Shown here piece after piece: positions 1 through 8,405 of a DNA stretch of 64,000 nucleotides. The first letter of the stretch is position 1. Each line of letters begins with the position of its first letter. This DNA comes from Mixta theicola (GTDB lineage Bacteria > Pseudomonadota > Gammaproteobacteria > Enterobacterales > Enterobacteriaceae), in the NCBI RefSeq assembly GCF_002895925.1, contig NZ_NWUO01000007.1, positions 191,725 to 255,724 on the forward strand, read 5' to 3'. The notes beneath the pieces were generated by a model. It saw nothing but the letters and a program-made list of their open reading frames with translations. It searched no databases and was not told the DNA's origin. Both the position numbers and the translations under genes were made by a program.

Positions 1-62
1 GCAAGAAAGCGTTTATAGCGGTTTATCAGACGCGCCGGACGCAATACCGGTTGAAAATTCAT
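1..62 (-). CDS. sfsA: SfsA, sugar fermentation stimulation protein (5' end only)
   Basis: Only the first 20 codons lie in the window, read leftward from an ATG at 62-60. The translation begins MNFQPVLRPARLINRYKRFL, which matches the N-terminus of E. coli SfsA, where a similar LIQRYKRFLA segment starts the OB-like domain. The start codon overlaps the thpR stop as ATGA, so the two genes are translationally coupled, as expected from the conserved thpR-sfsA order. SfsA is a DNA-binding protein of poorly defined role in maltose metabolism. The gene runs off the left edge, so nothing can be said about its integrity. Confidence 0.8.
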   Translation of the reverse strand, partial: MNFQPVLRPARLINRYKRFL

Positions 63-592
63 ACGGACTCCTGCAGCGGCCAGCTTTGCAGCGCGCGATA
101 GCGGGTTCGCCCCTGGGCGAAAACCGACTGATATAAGGAAAAATGGCCCACCGTAAACTGCCAGTGAAAATTGCGCGGCGGCAGGGCGACCGGGCGGGTC
201 GCGTTGCGCAGCAGGGTAAGGTGCGGATGAAACGGCTGCGGGCTTTGATAACAGCCGCTGCGCGCCGCTTGCGCGCGTAGCATCTCTGCCAGCTGCAGCA
301 GGCCGCGCGGCGCCTGGCGACAGCCGAGCCAGATAACGCCGGGGCGCGGCCAGTGTCCGGCATCATCCAGATGCAGGGTAAAAGAAGGCTGACGGATGCG
401 CCCGGCCAGCTGTTGCAATCCCTGCGCCTTTTCATCGCTGATTTCGCCAAGGAACGCCAGCGTAATATGCAGGTTGGCGGCCGCCACTGGACGGCCAGCC
501 TCCTCAGGAAACTGTTCGGCGCGCCAGCGAACCAGCTGCTGTTGCAATGGCTCCGGTAATCCGATGCCGAAAAAGAGACGACGTGCGCTCAT
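59..592 (-). CDS. thpR: RNA 2',3'-cyclic phosphodiesterase ThpR (LigT family)
   Basis: 177 residues. It carries the two H-x-T-x signatures of the 2H phosphoesterase superfamily: His42-Ile-Thr44 in the segment LHITLAFLG, and His124-Leu-Thr126 in HPHLTLL. These two motifs form the active site that opens 2',3'-cyclic phosphates at RNA ends; the E. coli enzyme also ligates tRNA halves in vitro. The open frame extends 76 codons further upstream, but that part crosses the divergent promoter region and is not family-like. MSARRLFFG is therefore taken as the start. The gene is divergent from hrpB, with 76 bp between them, and overlaps sfsA by ATGA. Confidence 0.92.
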   Translation of the reverse strand: MSARRLFFGIGLPEPLQQQLVRWRAEQFPEEAGRPVAAANLHITLAFLGEISDEKAQGLQQLAGRIRQPSFTLHLDDAGHWPRPGVIWLGCRQAPRGLLQLAEMLRAQAARSGCYQSPQPFHPHLTLLRNATRPVALPPRNFHWQFTVGHFSLYQSVFAQGRTRYRALQSWPLQESV

Positions 593-668
593 AACACTCT
601 CCGGTAAACAACACAGAGGAATGCTACAATGCGCACCATCATAAGACCAATGCTGGACGGAGTTTCGT

Positions 669-3110
669 TTGAGTGAATTACCGGTAAGCGCCGTGCTGCC
701 AGAGGTGCTGGCGGCGCTAAAACAGGCGCCGCAGGTGCTGCTGGCGGCGCCAACGGGCGCGGGTAAATCCACCTGGCTGCCGCTGCAGCTGTTACAGCAG
801 GGCGACATTGCCGGACGCATTATTATGCTGGAGCCGCGTCGTCTGGCGGCGCGTAATGTTGCGCAGCGTCTGGCGGAGCAGCTGGGTGAAGAACCCGGCG
901 CAACCGTAGGTTATCGCATGCGCGCCGACAGCCGCGTCGGGCCAGCCACCCGGCTGGAAGTCGTAACCGAAGGCATTCTGACGCGTATGCTGCAGCAGGA
1001 CCCGATGCTGGACGGCGTTGGGCTGGTGATTCTTGATGAATTTCATGAACGTAGTTTACAGGCCGATCTGGCGCTGGCGCTGCTGCTGGATGTTCAGCAG
1101 GGGCTGCGCGACGATCTGCGTCTGTTAATTATGTCCGCTACGCTGGACAATGCGCGTTTAAGCGCGCGTTTGCCCGCCGCTCCGCTGATCGTTTCAGAAG
1201 GCCGCAGTTTTCCGGTTGAGCGGCGCTATGCCAGTCTGGCGGCTCAGCTGCCGTTTGATGAGGCGGTGGCGCGGGAAGTGGCCCAGCTGCTGCGCGAAGA
1301 GAGCGGTTCACTGCTGCTGTTTTTACCCGGCGTGGGAGAAATCGAACGGGTTAAAAATCAGCTGGCGCAGCGCGTCGGCAGTGATATTGAGCTGTGCCCG
1401 CTGTATGGCGCGCTGTCGCTGGCGGCGCAGCGGCGAGCGATTCTGCCCGCACCGCAGGGTAAGCGTAAAGTGGTGCTGGCGACCAATATCGCCGAAACCA
1501 GCTTAACCATTGACGGCATTCGTCTGGTAGTGGACAGCGCGCTGGAGCGCTCGGCGCGTTTCGATGCGCGCAGCGGTATTACGCGGCTGCAAACCCAGCG
1601 TATCAGTCAGGCTTCCATGACGCAGCGTGCCGGACGCGCCGGACGTTTATCGCCCGGCATCTGTTTGCATCTGATCGGACGCGAACAGGCGGAGCGCGCC
1701 GCCGCGCAGAGCGAGCCGGAAATCTTACAAAGCGATCTGAGTGCGCTGTGGCTCGATCTGCTGCAGTGGGGCTGTCATGATGCCGCGCAGCTGAACTGGA
1801 TCGATGCGCCGCCCGCGCCTGCGCTGCTGGCGGCGCAAAAGCTGCTGCAGATGCTCGGCGCGCTTGGCGAAAACGGCCAGCTGACGGCTCAGGGCCGGGC
1901 GATGGCGCAGCTGGGCAGCGAGCCGCGGCTGGCTGCATTGTTAACTGCCGCCCGCGATCGGGACGCGCAGGCGACCGCCGCCCGGCTGGTCGCTATCCTT
2001 GAAGAACCGCCGCGTCAGGGCAGCCGTAACCTCCTCGATCATCTGTTTACCCCGCACGCGGGCTGGCAGCAGCGCGCCCGGCAGTTACAAAGGCGGCTGA
2101 ACGGCGCGGGCGGCCAGCCGGACGGTACGCTGGCACCAACGCTGCTGGCCCAGGCGTTTCCCGATCGCCTGGCGCGCCGACGCGGTGAAAGCGGCCGCTA
2201 TCAGCTGGCGGGCGGCCCTGGCGCGATGCTCGATCATGAAGATAGCCTGACGCGGCATGAATGGCTGATCGCGCCGCAGCTGCTACAGGGCGATGCGCAG
2301 GCCGAAGCGCGCATTCTGCTGGCGCTGCCTGTGGATATTAACGCGCTGCAGCGCGACTGCCCCGATCTTGTGCGTAGCGAAACCGATATTGAGTGGGACG
2401 AGGCGAAAGGTACGCTGCGCGCCTGGCAGCGCGATAAAATCGGCGTGCTGGCGCTGAAATCGCAGCCGCTGGCGAAGCCCGAAGCCGAGGTGCTGCATCC
2501 GGCGATGCTGCGCTGGATCCGCGAAAAGGGGCTGGAAGTGCTTAACTGGACGCCGGAGGCGCAGCAGCTGCGGCTTCGCCTGCAGTGCGCTGCACGATGG
2601 CTGCCGGAAGAAAAGTGGCCAGCGATGGATGATGACGCGCTGCTCGCCACGCTGGAAAGCTGGCTGCTGCCGGAAATGAGCGGCGTGCGCGATATGAAAG
2701 GCTTGCGGCAGATTAACCTGTCCGGCGCTTTATTACATTTGCTCATATGGTCACAGCGTCAGCGGCTGGATAGTGCCTTACCAACCCATTACACTGTGCC
2801 GACCGGCAGCCGTCTGCCGATTCGCTACGATAGCGAGAAGCCGCCCGCGCTGGCGGTGCGCCTGCAGGAAATGTTCGGTGAGGCGCAAAATCCGACGATT
2901 GCGGAAGGGCGCGTAGCGCTGGTGCTGGAGTTATTATCCCCCGCGCAGCGGCCATTGCAGATTACCCGCGATCTCGCTGCCTTCTGGCAGGGCGCCTATC
3001 CGGAGGTGCAAAAAGAGATGAAAGGACGCTATCCCAAACATGCCTGGCCTGACGATCCGGCCAGCGCGTTGCCTACGCGCCGCACCAAAAAATATGCCGC
3101 GCCGCAGTAG
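669..3110 (+). CDS. hrpB: ATP-dependent RNA helicase HrpB
   Basis: 813-residue DEAH-box helicase, about the usual length for HrpB. Visible motifs in order are the Walker A segment AAPTGAGKST near residue 27, the DEAH-variant LDEFHERS near 122, the SAT motif, and QRAGRAGR of motif VI near 320. HA2-like and C-terminal HrpB domains follow. The start is a TTG at 669, the first codon of the conserved (M)SELPVSAVLPE, preceded by a GGACGGAG ribosome-binding sequence at the right distance. The biological substrate of HrpB is not established. It lies alone, divergent from thpR and about 100 bp before mrcB. Confidence 0.94.
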   Translation: MSELPVSAVLPEVLAALKQAPQVLLAAPTGAGKSTWLPLQLLQQGDIAGRIIMLEPRRLAARNVAQRLAEQLGEEPGATVGYRMRADSRVGPATRLEVVTEGILTRMLQQDPMLDGVGLVILDEFHERSLQADLALALLLDVQQGLRDDLRLLIMSATLDNARLSARLPAAPLIVSEGRSFPVERRYASLAAQLPFDEAVAREVAQLLREESGSLLLFLPGVGEIERVKNQLAQRVGSDIELCPLYGALSLAAQRRAILPAPQGKRKVVLATNIAETSLTIDGIRLVVDSALERSARFDARSGITRLQTQRISQASMTQRAGRAGRLSPGICLHLIGREQAERAAAQSEPEILQSDLSALWLDLLQWGCHDAAQLNWIDAPPAPALLAAQKLLQMLGALGENGQLTAQGRAMAQLGSEPRLAALLTAARDRDAQATAARLVAILEEPPRQGSRNLLDHLFTPHAGWQQRARQLQRRLNGAGGQPDGTLAPTLLAQAFPDRLARRRGESGRYQLAGGPGAMLDHEDSLTRHEWLIAPQLLQGDAQAEARILLALPVDINALQRDCPDLVRSETDIEWDEAKGTLRAWQRDKIGVLALKSQPLAKPEAEVLHPAMLRWIREKGLEVLNWTPEAQQLRLRLQCAARWLPEEKWPAMDDDALLATLESWLLPEMSGVRDMKGLRQINLSGALLHLLIWSQRQRLDSALPTHYTVPTGSRLPIRYDSEKPPALAVRLQEMFGEAQNPTIAEGRVALVLELLSPAQRPLQITRDLAAFWQGAYPEVQKEMKGRYPKHAWPDDPASALPTRRTKKYAAPQ

Positions 3111-3211
3111 GAATGCAGCGCTGCTTTCAGAGGGTTCTGCTTTTCGAAATGAAGCAGTAAGAACAGAGTAACCGGCCTTGTCAACAGGCCATCCCTGGAG
3201 AAACGAAACGA

Positions 3212-5734
3212 ATGTCTGGGAACGATCGCGAACCTATCGGGCGCAAAGGGAAACAGCCTAAACCGCCACGTCAATCCGGTGGAGCGGGACGCCGCAGGGA
3301 AGAATATAACGATGAACAGCATGATGATGACCAGGAGGAAAGACCGGTGCCACGTAAAGGAAAAGGGCGGCAAGCGCGCAGCAGCAAAAAAAGAAAATGG
3401 CTGGGATGGCTGATTAAGCTATTTATCGTGGTCGTGGTGATTATGGCCGCCTACGGCGTTTACCTCGATTCAGAAATCCGCAGCCGTATCGACGGCAAAG
3501 TCTGGCAGCTGCCGGCGGCGGTCTATGGTCGTATGGTCAGCCTTGAGCCGGGCATGGCCTATAACAAAAAAGAGATGATTGCGCTGCTGGAAGGCACGCA
3601 GTATCGCCAGGTAACGCGGATGACGCGGCCGGGTGAATTTACCGTGCAGGCGAACAGCATCGAAATGATCCGCCGTCCGTTTGATTTCCCCGACAGTAAA
3701 GAAGGGCAGATCCGCGCGCGGCTGACGTTCAGCAGCGGTTCCCTGAGCGAAATTAAAAACCTTGATAACGGACGCGACTTCGGTTTCTTCCGTCTCGACC
3801 CGCGTCTGATCACCATGCTGCAATCGCCCAACGGCGAGCAGCGTCTGTTTGTGCCGCGCGCCGGTTTCCCCGATCTGCTGGTCGATACGCTGATCGCTAC
3901 CGAAGACCGTCATTTCTATGAGCATGACGGCATCAGCTTGTATTCGATTGGCCGTGCGTTCCTGGCGAATATTACCGCCGGGCGTGCGGTGCAGGGCGGC
4001 AGTACGCTGACGCAGCAGCTGGTGAAAAACCTGTTCCTCACCAATAAGCGTTCCCTGTGGCGTAAAGCCAACGAAGCTTATATGGCGCTGATTATGGATG
4101 CACGTTACAGCAAAGATCGCATCCTTGAACTCTATCTGAACGAGGTCTATCTCGGTCAGGCCGGTAACGATCAGATCCGTGGCTTTCCGCTGGCCAGCCT
4201 TTATTATTTTGGTCGTCCGGTGGATGAACTGAGCCTCGATCAGCAGGCGCTGCTGGTGGGCATGGTAAAAGGCGCATCACTGTATAACCCGTGGCGTAAT
4301 CCGAAGCTGGCGCTGGAGCGCCGCAATCTGGTGCTGCGTCTGCTGCAACAGCAGAAGGTTATCGATCAGGAGCTGTATGACATGCTCAGCGCCCGACCGC
4401 TTGGCGTGCAGCCAAAAGGCGGCGTTATTACGCCGCAGCCAGCCTTTATGCAGATGGTGCGCGGCGAGCTGCAGGCGAAGCTGGGCGATAAGGTAAAAGA
4501 TCTCTCCGGCGTGAAAATTTTCACTACGCTCGATCCGGTTTCGCAGGACGCAGCGGAAAAAGCGGTGGAAGAGGGCATCCCGGCGCTGAAAAAACAGCGC
4601 GGCCTGAAGGATCTGGAAACCGCGATGGTGATTGTCGATCGCTTTAGCGGCGAAGTCCGGGCGATGGTCGGCGGGGCCGATCCGCAGTTTGCCGGTTATA
4701 ACCGTGCCATGCAGGCGCGTCGTTCTATCGGCTCGCTGGCGAAACCGGCAACCTACCTGACGGCGCTGTCGCAGCCCGATACTTATCGCCTGAATACCTG
4801 GATCGCCGATGAACCCATCGCGCTTAAGCAGCCGAACGGCCAGATCTGGAAACCGCAGAATGACGACCGTCGCTTCAGCGGTAAAGTGATGCTGGTGGAT
4901 GCGCTGACTAACTCGATGAACGTTCCTACGGTAAACCTGGGGATGACGTTGGGGCTGGATAATGTAGTGAATACCTGGGTCAAATTGGGTCTGCCGAAGG
5001 ATCAGTTGCATCCGGTGCCGGCAATGCTGCTGGGCGCGCTAAACCTGACACCGATTGAAGTGGCGCAGGCGTTTCAGTCGATCGCCAGCGGCGGTAACCG
5101 CGCGCCGCTGTCCGCCGTGCGCTCGGTGATTGCAGAAGATGGCAGCGTGCTGTATCAGAGCTTCCCGCAGGCGGAGCGCGTTGAACCGGCGCAGGCGGCT
5201 TATCTGACGCTGTATACCATGCAGCAGGTAGCGGCGCGTGGTACTGCGCACGCCCTGGGCGCAAAATATCCTGCTGTGCACCTGGCCGGGAAAACCGGTA
5301 CGACCAATAATCAGGTCGACAGCTGGTTTGCCGGCGTGGATGGCAAAGAAGTGGCGATTACCTGGGTAGGCCGCGACAATAACCAGCCGACGAAGCTTTA
5401 TGGCGCTTCTGGTGCGATGCAGCTCTACCGTCGCTATCTGGAGAATCAGGCTCCGATGCCGCTAACGCTGACGCCGCCGGAGGATATTGCTTCGATGGCG
5501 GTAGATGCTGCCGGTAACTTCGTTTGTGATAGCGACGGCGGCTGGCGTACGCTACCGGTATGGACCACCGATGCCACTGCGCTTTGCCAACAGCAAATGC
5601 AGCAGATGCAGCAGCAGCAGCAGCAACAGCAACAGCAAATGGGACAGCAGCAGCCGCAGCAGCCGCAGCAGCCGCAGAAGCAGGACAGCGATGGCGTTGC
5701 CGGTTGGATCAAAGATATGTTTGGCGGTAATTAA
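3212..5734 (+). CDS. mrcB: Penicillin-binding protein 1B (bifunctional peptidoglycan synthase)
   Basis: 840 residues, type II inner-membrane protein. A basic cytoplasmic tail is followed by one membrane helix at about 64-85, the UB2H-type region, the family 51 glycosyltransferase domain with catalytic Glu in [12 protein letters not shown], and the transpeptidase domain. The transpeptidase has the acyl-enzyme SxxK in [12 protein letters not shown] as the SxN motif and KTGTT. It polymerises lipid II and cross-links the glycan strands, normally activated by LpoB from the outer membrane. After the transpeptidase domain, an unusual tail of about 30 residues is almost entirely Gln with Met and Pro, and it ends in [12 protein letters not shown]. 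An intrinsic terminator follows at 5754. Confidence 0.97.
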   Translation: MSGNDREPIGRKGKQPKPPRQSGGAGRRREEYNDEQHDDDQEERPVPRKGKGRQARSSKKRKWLGWLIKLFIVVVVIMAAYGVYLDSEIRSRIDGKVWQLPAAVYGRMVSLEPGMAYNKKEMIALLEGTQYRQVTRMTRPGEFTVQANSIEMIRRPFDFPDSKEGQIRARLTFSSGSLSEIKNLDNGRDFGFFRLDPRLITMLQSPNGEQRLFVPRAGFPDLLVDTLIATEDRHFYEHDGISLYSIGRAFLANITAGRAVQGGSTLTQQLVKNLFLTNKRSLWRKANEAYMALIMDARYSKDRILELYLNEVYLGQAGNDQIRGFPLASLYYFGRPVDELSLDQQALLVGMVKGASLYNPWRNPKLALERRNLVLRLLQQQKVIDQELYDMLSARPLGVQPKGGVITPQPAFMQMVRGELQAKLGDKVKDLSGVKIFTTLDPVSQDAAEKAVEEGIPALKKQRGLKDLETAMVIVDRFSGEVRAMVGGADPQFAGYNRAMQARRSIGSLAKPATYLTALSQPDTYRLNTWIADEPIALKQPNGQIWKPQNDDRRFSGKVMLVDALTNSMNVPTVNLGMTLGLDNVVNTWVKLGLPKDQLHPVPAMLLGALNLTPIEVAQAFQSIASGGNRAPLSAVRSVIAEDGSVLYQSFPQAERVEPAQAAYLTLYTMQQVAARGTAHALGAKYPAVHLAGKTGTTNNQVDSWFAGVDGKEVAITWVGRDNNQPTKLYGASGAMQLYRRYLENQAPMPLTLTPPEDIASMAVDAAGNFVCDSDGGWRTLPVWTTDATALCQQQMQQMQQQQQQQQQQMGQQQPQQPQQPQKQDSDGVAGWIKDMFGGN

Positions 5735-5753
5735 ACCGTTACTGAGCCGTAAT

Positions 5754-5790
5754 AAAACGGGCGCATCCTGAGGGAGCGCCCGTTTTTTTA
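5754..5790 (+). terminator. Rho-independent terminator of mrcB
   Basis: An 11-bp stem, AAAACGGGCGC (5754-5764) with GCGCCCGTTTT (5776-5786), closes an 11-base loop and runs into a T tract. It lies 20 bp after the mrcB stop. Its stem sequence is nearly the same as that of the terminator behind the next gene, at 8190. Confidence 0.9.
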
Positions 5791-6150
5791 TGGATTAACT
5801 CTTCCGGCGGAGTTTGACGGTTTAAGATCAACCCACAGATAATGAAAGCATTAGGCTTTATTTAAGAAATTAAATCTATTTAAGATCTTTTTCCGTTTGC
5901 TTTTATACAAATAGCGCCCTTGTTTTTTCATTGCGTTATGAGGAATTGCTGTGTTATTTTTTAGGAAATAACTGTTCCGTTAAGTAAGGACTCGTCAGTG
6001 AGCAACCTGCTCTTTATTTTTTCTTTCTTGAGAAAGTAAGGGGAATATCGGAATTTTCCAGGGTTATTAAGTCTATTAAGTTATGGTTAAAGTTTTCAGC
6101 CAGCAGAATCGAAAGGTATGTGTATCTTTCTTAATGAAAAGGAATTTACT
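5791..6150 (+). other. AT-rich spacer upstream of the chemoreceptor gene
   Basis: About 360 bp with no credible gene, clearly more AT-rich than the flanking genes. It holds many T and A runs, a possible flagellar-type promoter at 6088-6115 and the ribosome-binding sequence AAGGAA ahead of the GTG at 6151. An ATG at 6118 is in frame with the chemoreceptor but has no properly spaced Shine-Dalgarno sequence. Confidence 0.5.
6088..6115 (+). promoter_or_regulatory. Possible sigma-28 (FliA) promoter of the chemoreceptor gene
   Basis: TAAAGTTT at 6088-6095 matches the sigma-28 -35 consensus TAAAGTTT. Twelve bases later ATCGAAAG (6108-6115) shares the CGA core of the GCCGATAA -10 element. Usual spacing is 11, so the match is imperfect. 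Transcription from here would start after the ATG at 6118, which supports the GTG at 6151 as the true start. Confidence 0.4.
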
Positions 6151-8088
6151 GTGGGCAGTCTGTTAAAAAATATCAATCTATCCGCTAAATTAGCGATGTT
6201 GGGCGCTTTTGCCCTGGTTCTTTTTGTTTTACCTACCGTGCTGTTGCTTAATCATGGCAATGAATCTATTGACGTGAAGCAGCGGGAAATCGACGGTGTC
6301 CCGGTACAAAAACAGCTGTTAACATTGCTGGGCGCGTATCAGCGCCACTGGAATGAAAGTCACCTTGTCATTTCGCAGAATAAAACCGCTTCTCCAACCC
6401 TTTCAGCAACGGTAAGTGAAATACAAAAACATCAAACGTCTCTGCTCAATACGCTGACTAAGGCGAATGCCAAATTCGCGTTGAAAAAAATGCAGTATAT
6501 CATCGATGAATGGACAGATCTGCAGCGCAAGCTGAACAGCCCTGAGTTCACGCTAGCTGAAAATAATCTAAGACATGAAAAGCTGATGAACTCATTGCTG
6601 GACGCTATGGGGGATGCGCTTGATCTTTATCATCTATCGCTGGATGCGGACTTGAACAGCTACCAGCTTATGCTGAGCACCTTTAACCGCGTGCCTGAAA
6701 TGATCACCGGGCTGGCCCAGGTGCGGAGCAGCGGCGCGGAATTTTTAGCCACAAACAACGTTAAGAAAGAGGCGGATTACGTACGCATTTCTTATCAGAT
6801 AGAAATGGCCCAAAAATCGCTGGAGGCATTTTATAAAAACTTTACCAAGGCGTTTGGCCTGGATGATGAATTAAAAGCTAAAATGGCTCAGCCGATTGAA
6901 CAATTATGGAAAGAGGCAGAAGCCGCCCTACAGCTCGCGGATAATATGTTTACTGAACGGAAGGGGATTAATATCAGTGAAAGCGACTATACGCAGACCT
7001 TCAATTCTATTATGGGGAAATATGAAAGCATCGGCCTTTTAGCGGCAGATGAACTTTCGCAAATATTGAATGAGCAGGCCGGAAGCAAGCGCCTGTCACA
7101 GATATGGTTACTGGGCTCGCTGGTCGTATTACTGCTGCTGATGATCGCTTTTACCGTATTTATTGTGAAAACCGTAACCCGCCCGCTTAATGAAGCGACC
7201 GGAATTGCCAAAAAAGTTGCCAGCGGAGATTTAACCCATCATATCCAGGTCGAAGGGAATAATGAAACGGCCTCCCTGTTGCGCTCATTAGGTGAAATGA
7301 ATCACCGCTTATCGAACCTGGTTTACTCTATTAAAGAAAGTTCTGACGTTATCGCCCGTTCTTCTGAAGAGATTGCCAGCGGCAATCAGGATCTTTCCGG
7401 CCGGACGGAAAGTCAGGCGGCTTCGCTTGCCGAAACGGCGGCCAGCATGGAAGAGTTGACCTCTATTATTAATCAGAACGCGGATAACACGCGTCACGCC
7501 GCTGAAATGGCGCAGGAGGCGACCGAAGCCGCATTAAGCGGCGGGGAAGCGATGGAGTCGGTTAAAGTCTCGATGGAACAGATCAACAACAGCTCGGGAC
7601 AAATTCAGGAGATTATTGGCGTTATTGATGGCATCTCTTTTCAAACCAATATCCTGGCGCTGAATGCTGCGGTGGAAGCGGCGCGCGCGGGTGAACATGG
7701 TAAAGGTTTTGCGGTGGTGGCCGCTGAAGTGCGGGCGCTGGCGCAGCGTTCAGCCACGGCGGCACGAGAAATTAAACAGCTTATTGAGCAGTCGGTCGCA
7801 CATTCGATGCAGGGCATTAGTATGGTGCAGGACGCCAGAAAGAAAGTTAATCAGAGCGTCACCTCTATCGAGCAGACCGCGCAGCTGGTTAAAGATATTG
7901 CCTCTTCATCTAAAGAGCAAAGCGCCGGGATTTCGCAGATCAGTATCGCCGTTAATCAAATGGACAATACCACGCAGCAGAATGCCGCGCTGGTAGAGCA
8001 ATCAGCGGTGGCTTCAGGATCGCTGGCTGAGCGAGCAAGAACCTTGCGTGAGGTCATATCGGTGTTCCGCACCAGCAAAACGGAGTAG
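6151..8088 (+). CDS. Methyl-accepting chemotaxis protein
   Basis: 645 residues from the GTG at 6151, chosen for its AAGGAA Shine-Dalgarno sequence; an in-frame ATG at 6118 would add 11 residues. Membrane helix 1 is at about 14-33. A long, mostly helical periplasmic region of about 285 residues follows, then membrane helix 2 at about 318-338, a HAMP domain starting TRPLNEATG, and the MCP signalling helices. The conserved hairpin tip contains [20 protein letters not shown], the CheA/CheW contact. The protein ends VFRTSKTE, without the C-terminal NWETF-type pentapeptide that tethers CheR and CheB, so adaptation probably relies on other receptors. The ligand is unknown. E. coli has no gene between mrcB and fhuA, so this is an insertion. 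Its own terminator follows. Confidence 0.92.
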   Translation: MGSLLKNINLSAKLAMLGAFALVLFVLPTVLLLNHGNESIDVKQREIDGVPVQKQLLTLLGAYQRHWNESHLVISQNKTASPTLSATVSEIQKHQTSLLNTLTKANAKFALKKMQYIIDEWTDLQRKLNSPEFTLAENNLRHEKLMNSLLDAMGDALDLYHLSLDADLNSYQLMLSTFNRVPEMITGLAQVRSSGAEFLATNNVKKEADYVRISYQIEMAQKSLEAFYKNFTKAFGLDDELKAKMAQPIEQLWKEAEAALQLADNMFTERKGINISESDYTQTFNSIMGKYESIGLLAADELSQILNEQAGSKRLSQIWLLGSLVVLLLLMIAFTVFIVKTVTRPLNEATGIAKKVASGDLTHHIQVEGNNETASLLRSLGEMNHRLSNLVYSIKESSDVIARSSEEIASGNQDLSGRTESQAASLAETAASMEELTSIINQNADNTRHAAEMAQEATEAALSGGEAMESVKVSMEQINNSSGQIQEIIGVIDGISFQTNILALNAAVEAARAGEHGKGFAVVAAEVRALAQRSATAAREIKQLIEQSVAHSMQGISMVQDARKKVNQSVTSIEQTAQLVKDIASSSKEQSAGISQISIAVNQMDNTTQQNAALVEQSAVASGSLAERARTLREVISVFRTSKTE

Positions 8089-8189
8089 CAATGAAGCATA
8101 AGGTAGAGGCTTTATTATCATCTGTGGTTTTCCCGCCGTGGATAACGGAATAAACGACGGATCAAAGCCGCGAGAGGGAATGGATTTGC

Positions 8190-8217
8190 ACGGGCGCATC
8201 AGGATGCGCCCGTTTTT
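8190..8217 (+). terminator. Rho-independent terminator of the chemoreceptor gene
   Basis: Perfect 10-bp stem ACGGGCGCAT/ATGCGCCCGT (8190-8199 with 8204-8213), four-base loop, T6 tract. It lies 100 bp after the stop codon. Confidence 0.9.
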
Positions 8218-8330
8218 TGATCTGACTCATAGCATCTTTGCCACCGCTCTTAAGCTGGCCGGTATGAAGGACGTATTGCAGGATTACCGCTTGCAGATCC
8301 GAGTTTATTTCGCATATTATCCAACCACAA

Positions 8331-8360
8331 CAATAAGCATACGAATAATTATCGTTTGCG
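8331..8360 (+). promoter_or_regulatory. Probable Fur-controlled fhuA promoter region
   Basis: The 317-bp stretch between the chemoreceptor and fhuA holds no gene. At 8331-8360 the sequence AATAAGCATACGAATAATTA and the adjoining TCGTTTGCG form a degenerate run of Fur-type NATAAT hexamers; the reverse strand reads CGATAATTATTCG. fhuA operons are classic Fur-repressed genes, so a Fur operator overlapping the promoter is expected here. The exact -10 and -35 are not assigned. Confidence 0.5.
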
Positions 8361-8405
8361 TTTCCTTTTTCATCGTCTTTCCTATTTCCATTCAGAGAAA
8401 ACACA

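Noticed and set aside
593..820. 76-codon upstream extension of thpR
   Set aside because: It runs through the divergent promoter and into hrpB, is Cys/Ser-rich without family similarity, and MSARRLFFG is the natural start.
5600..5640. CAG/CAA tract in mrcB as a phase-variation switch
   Set aside because: The repeat unit is a triplet, so length changes keep the frame; it can vary tail length but not turn the gene off.
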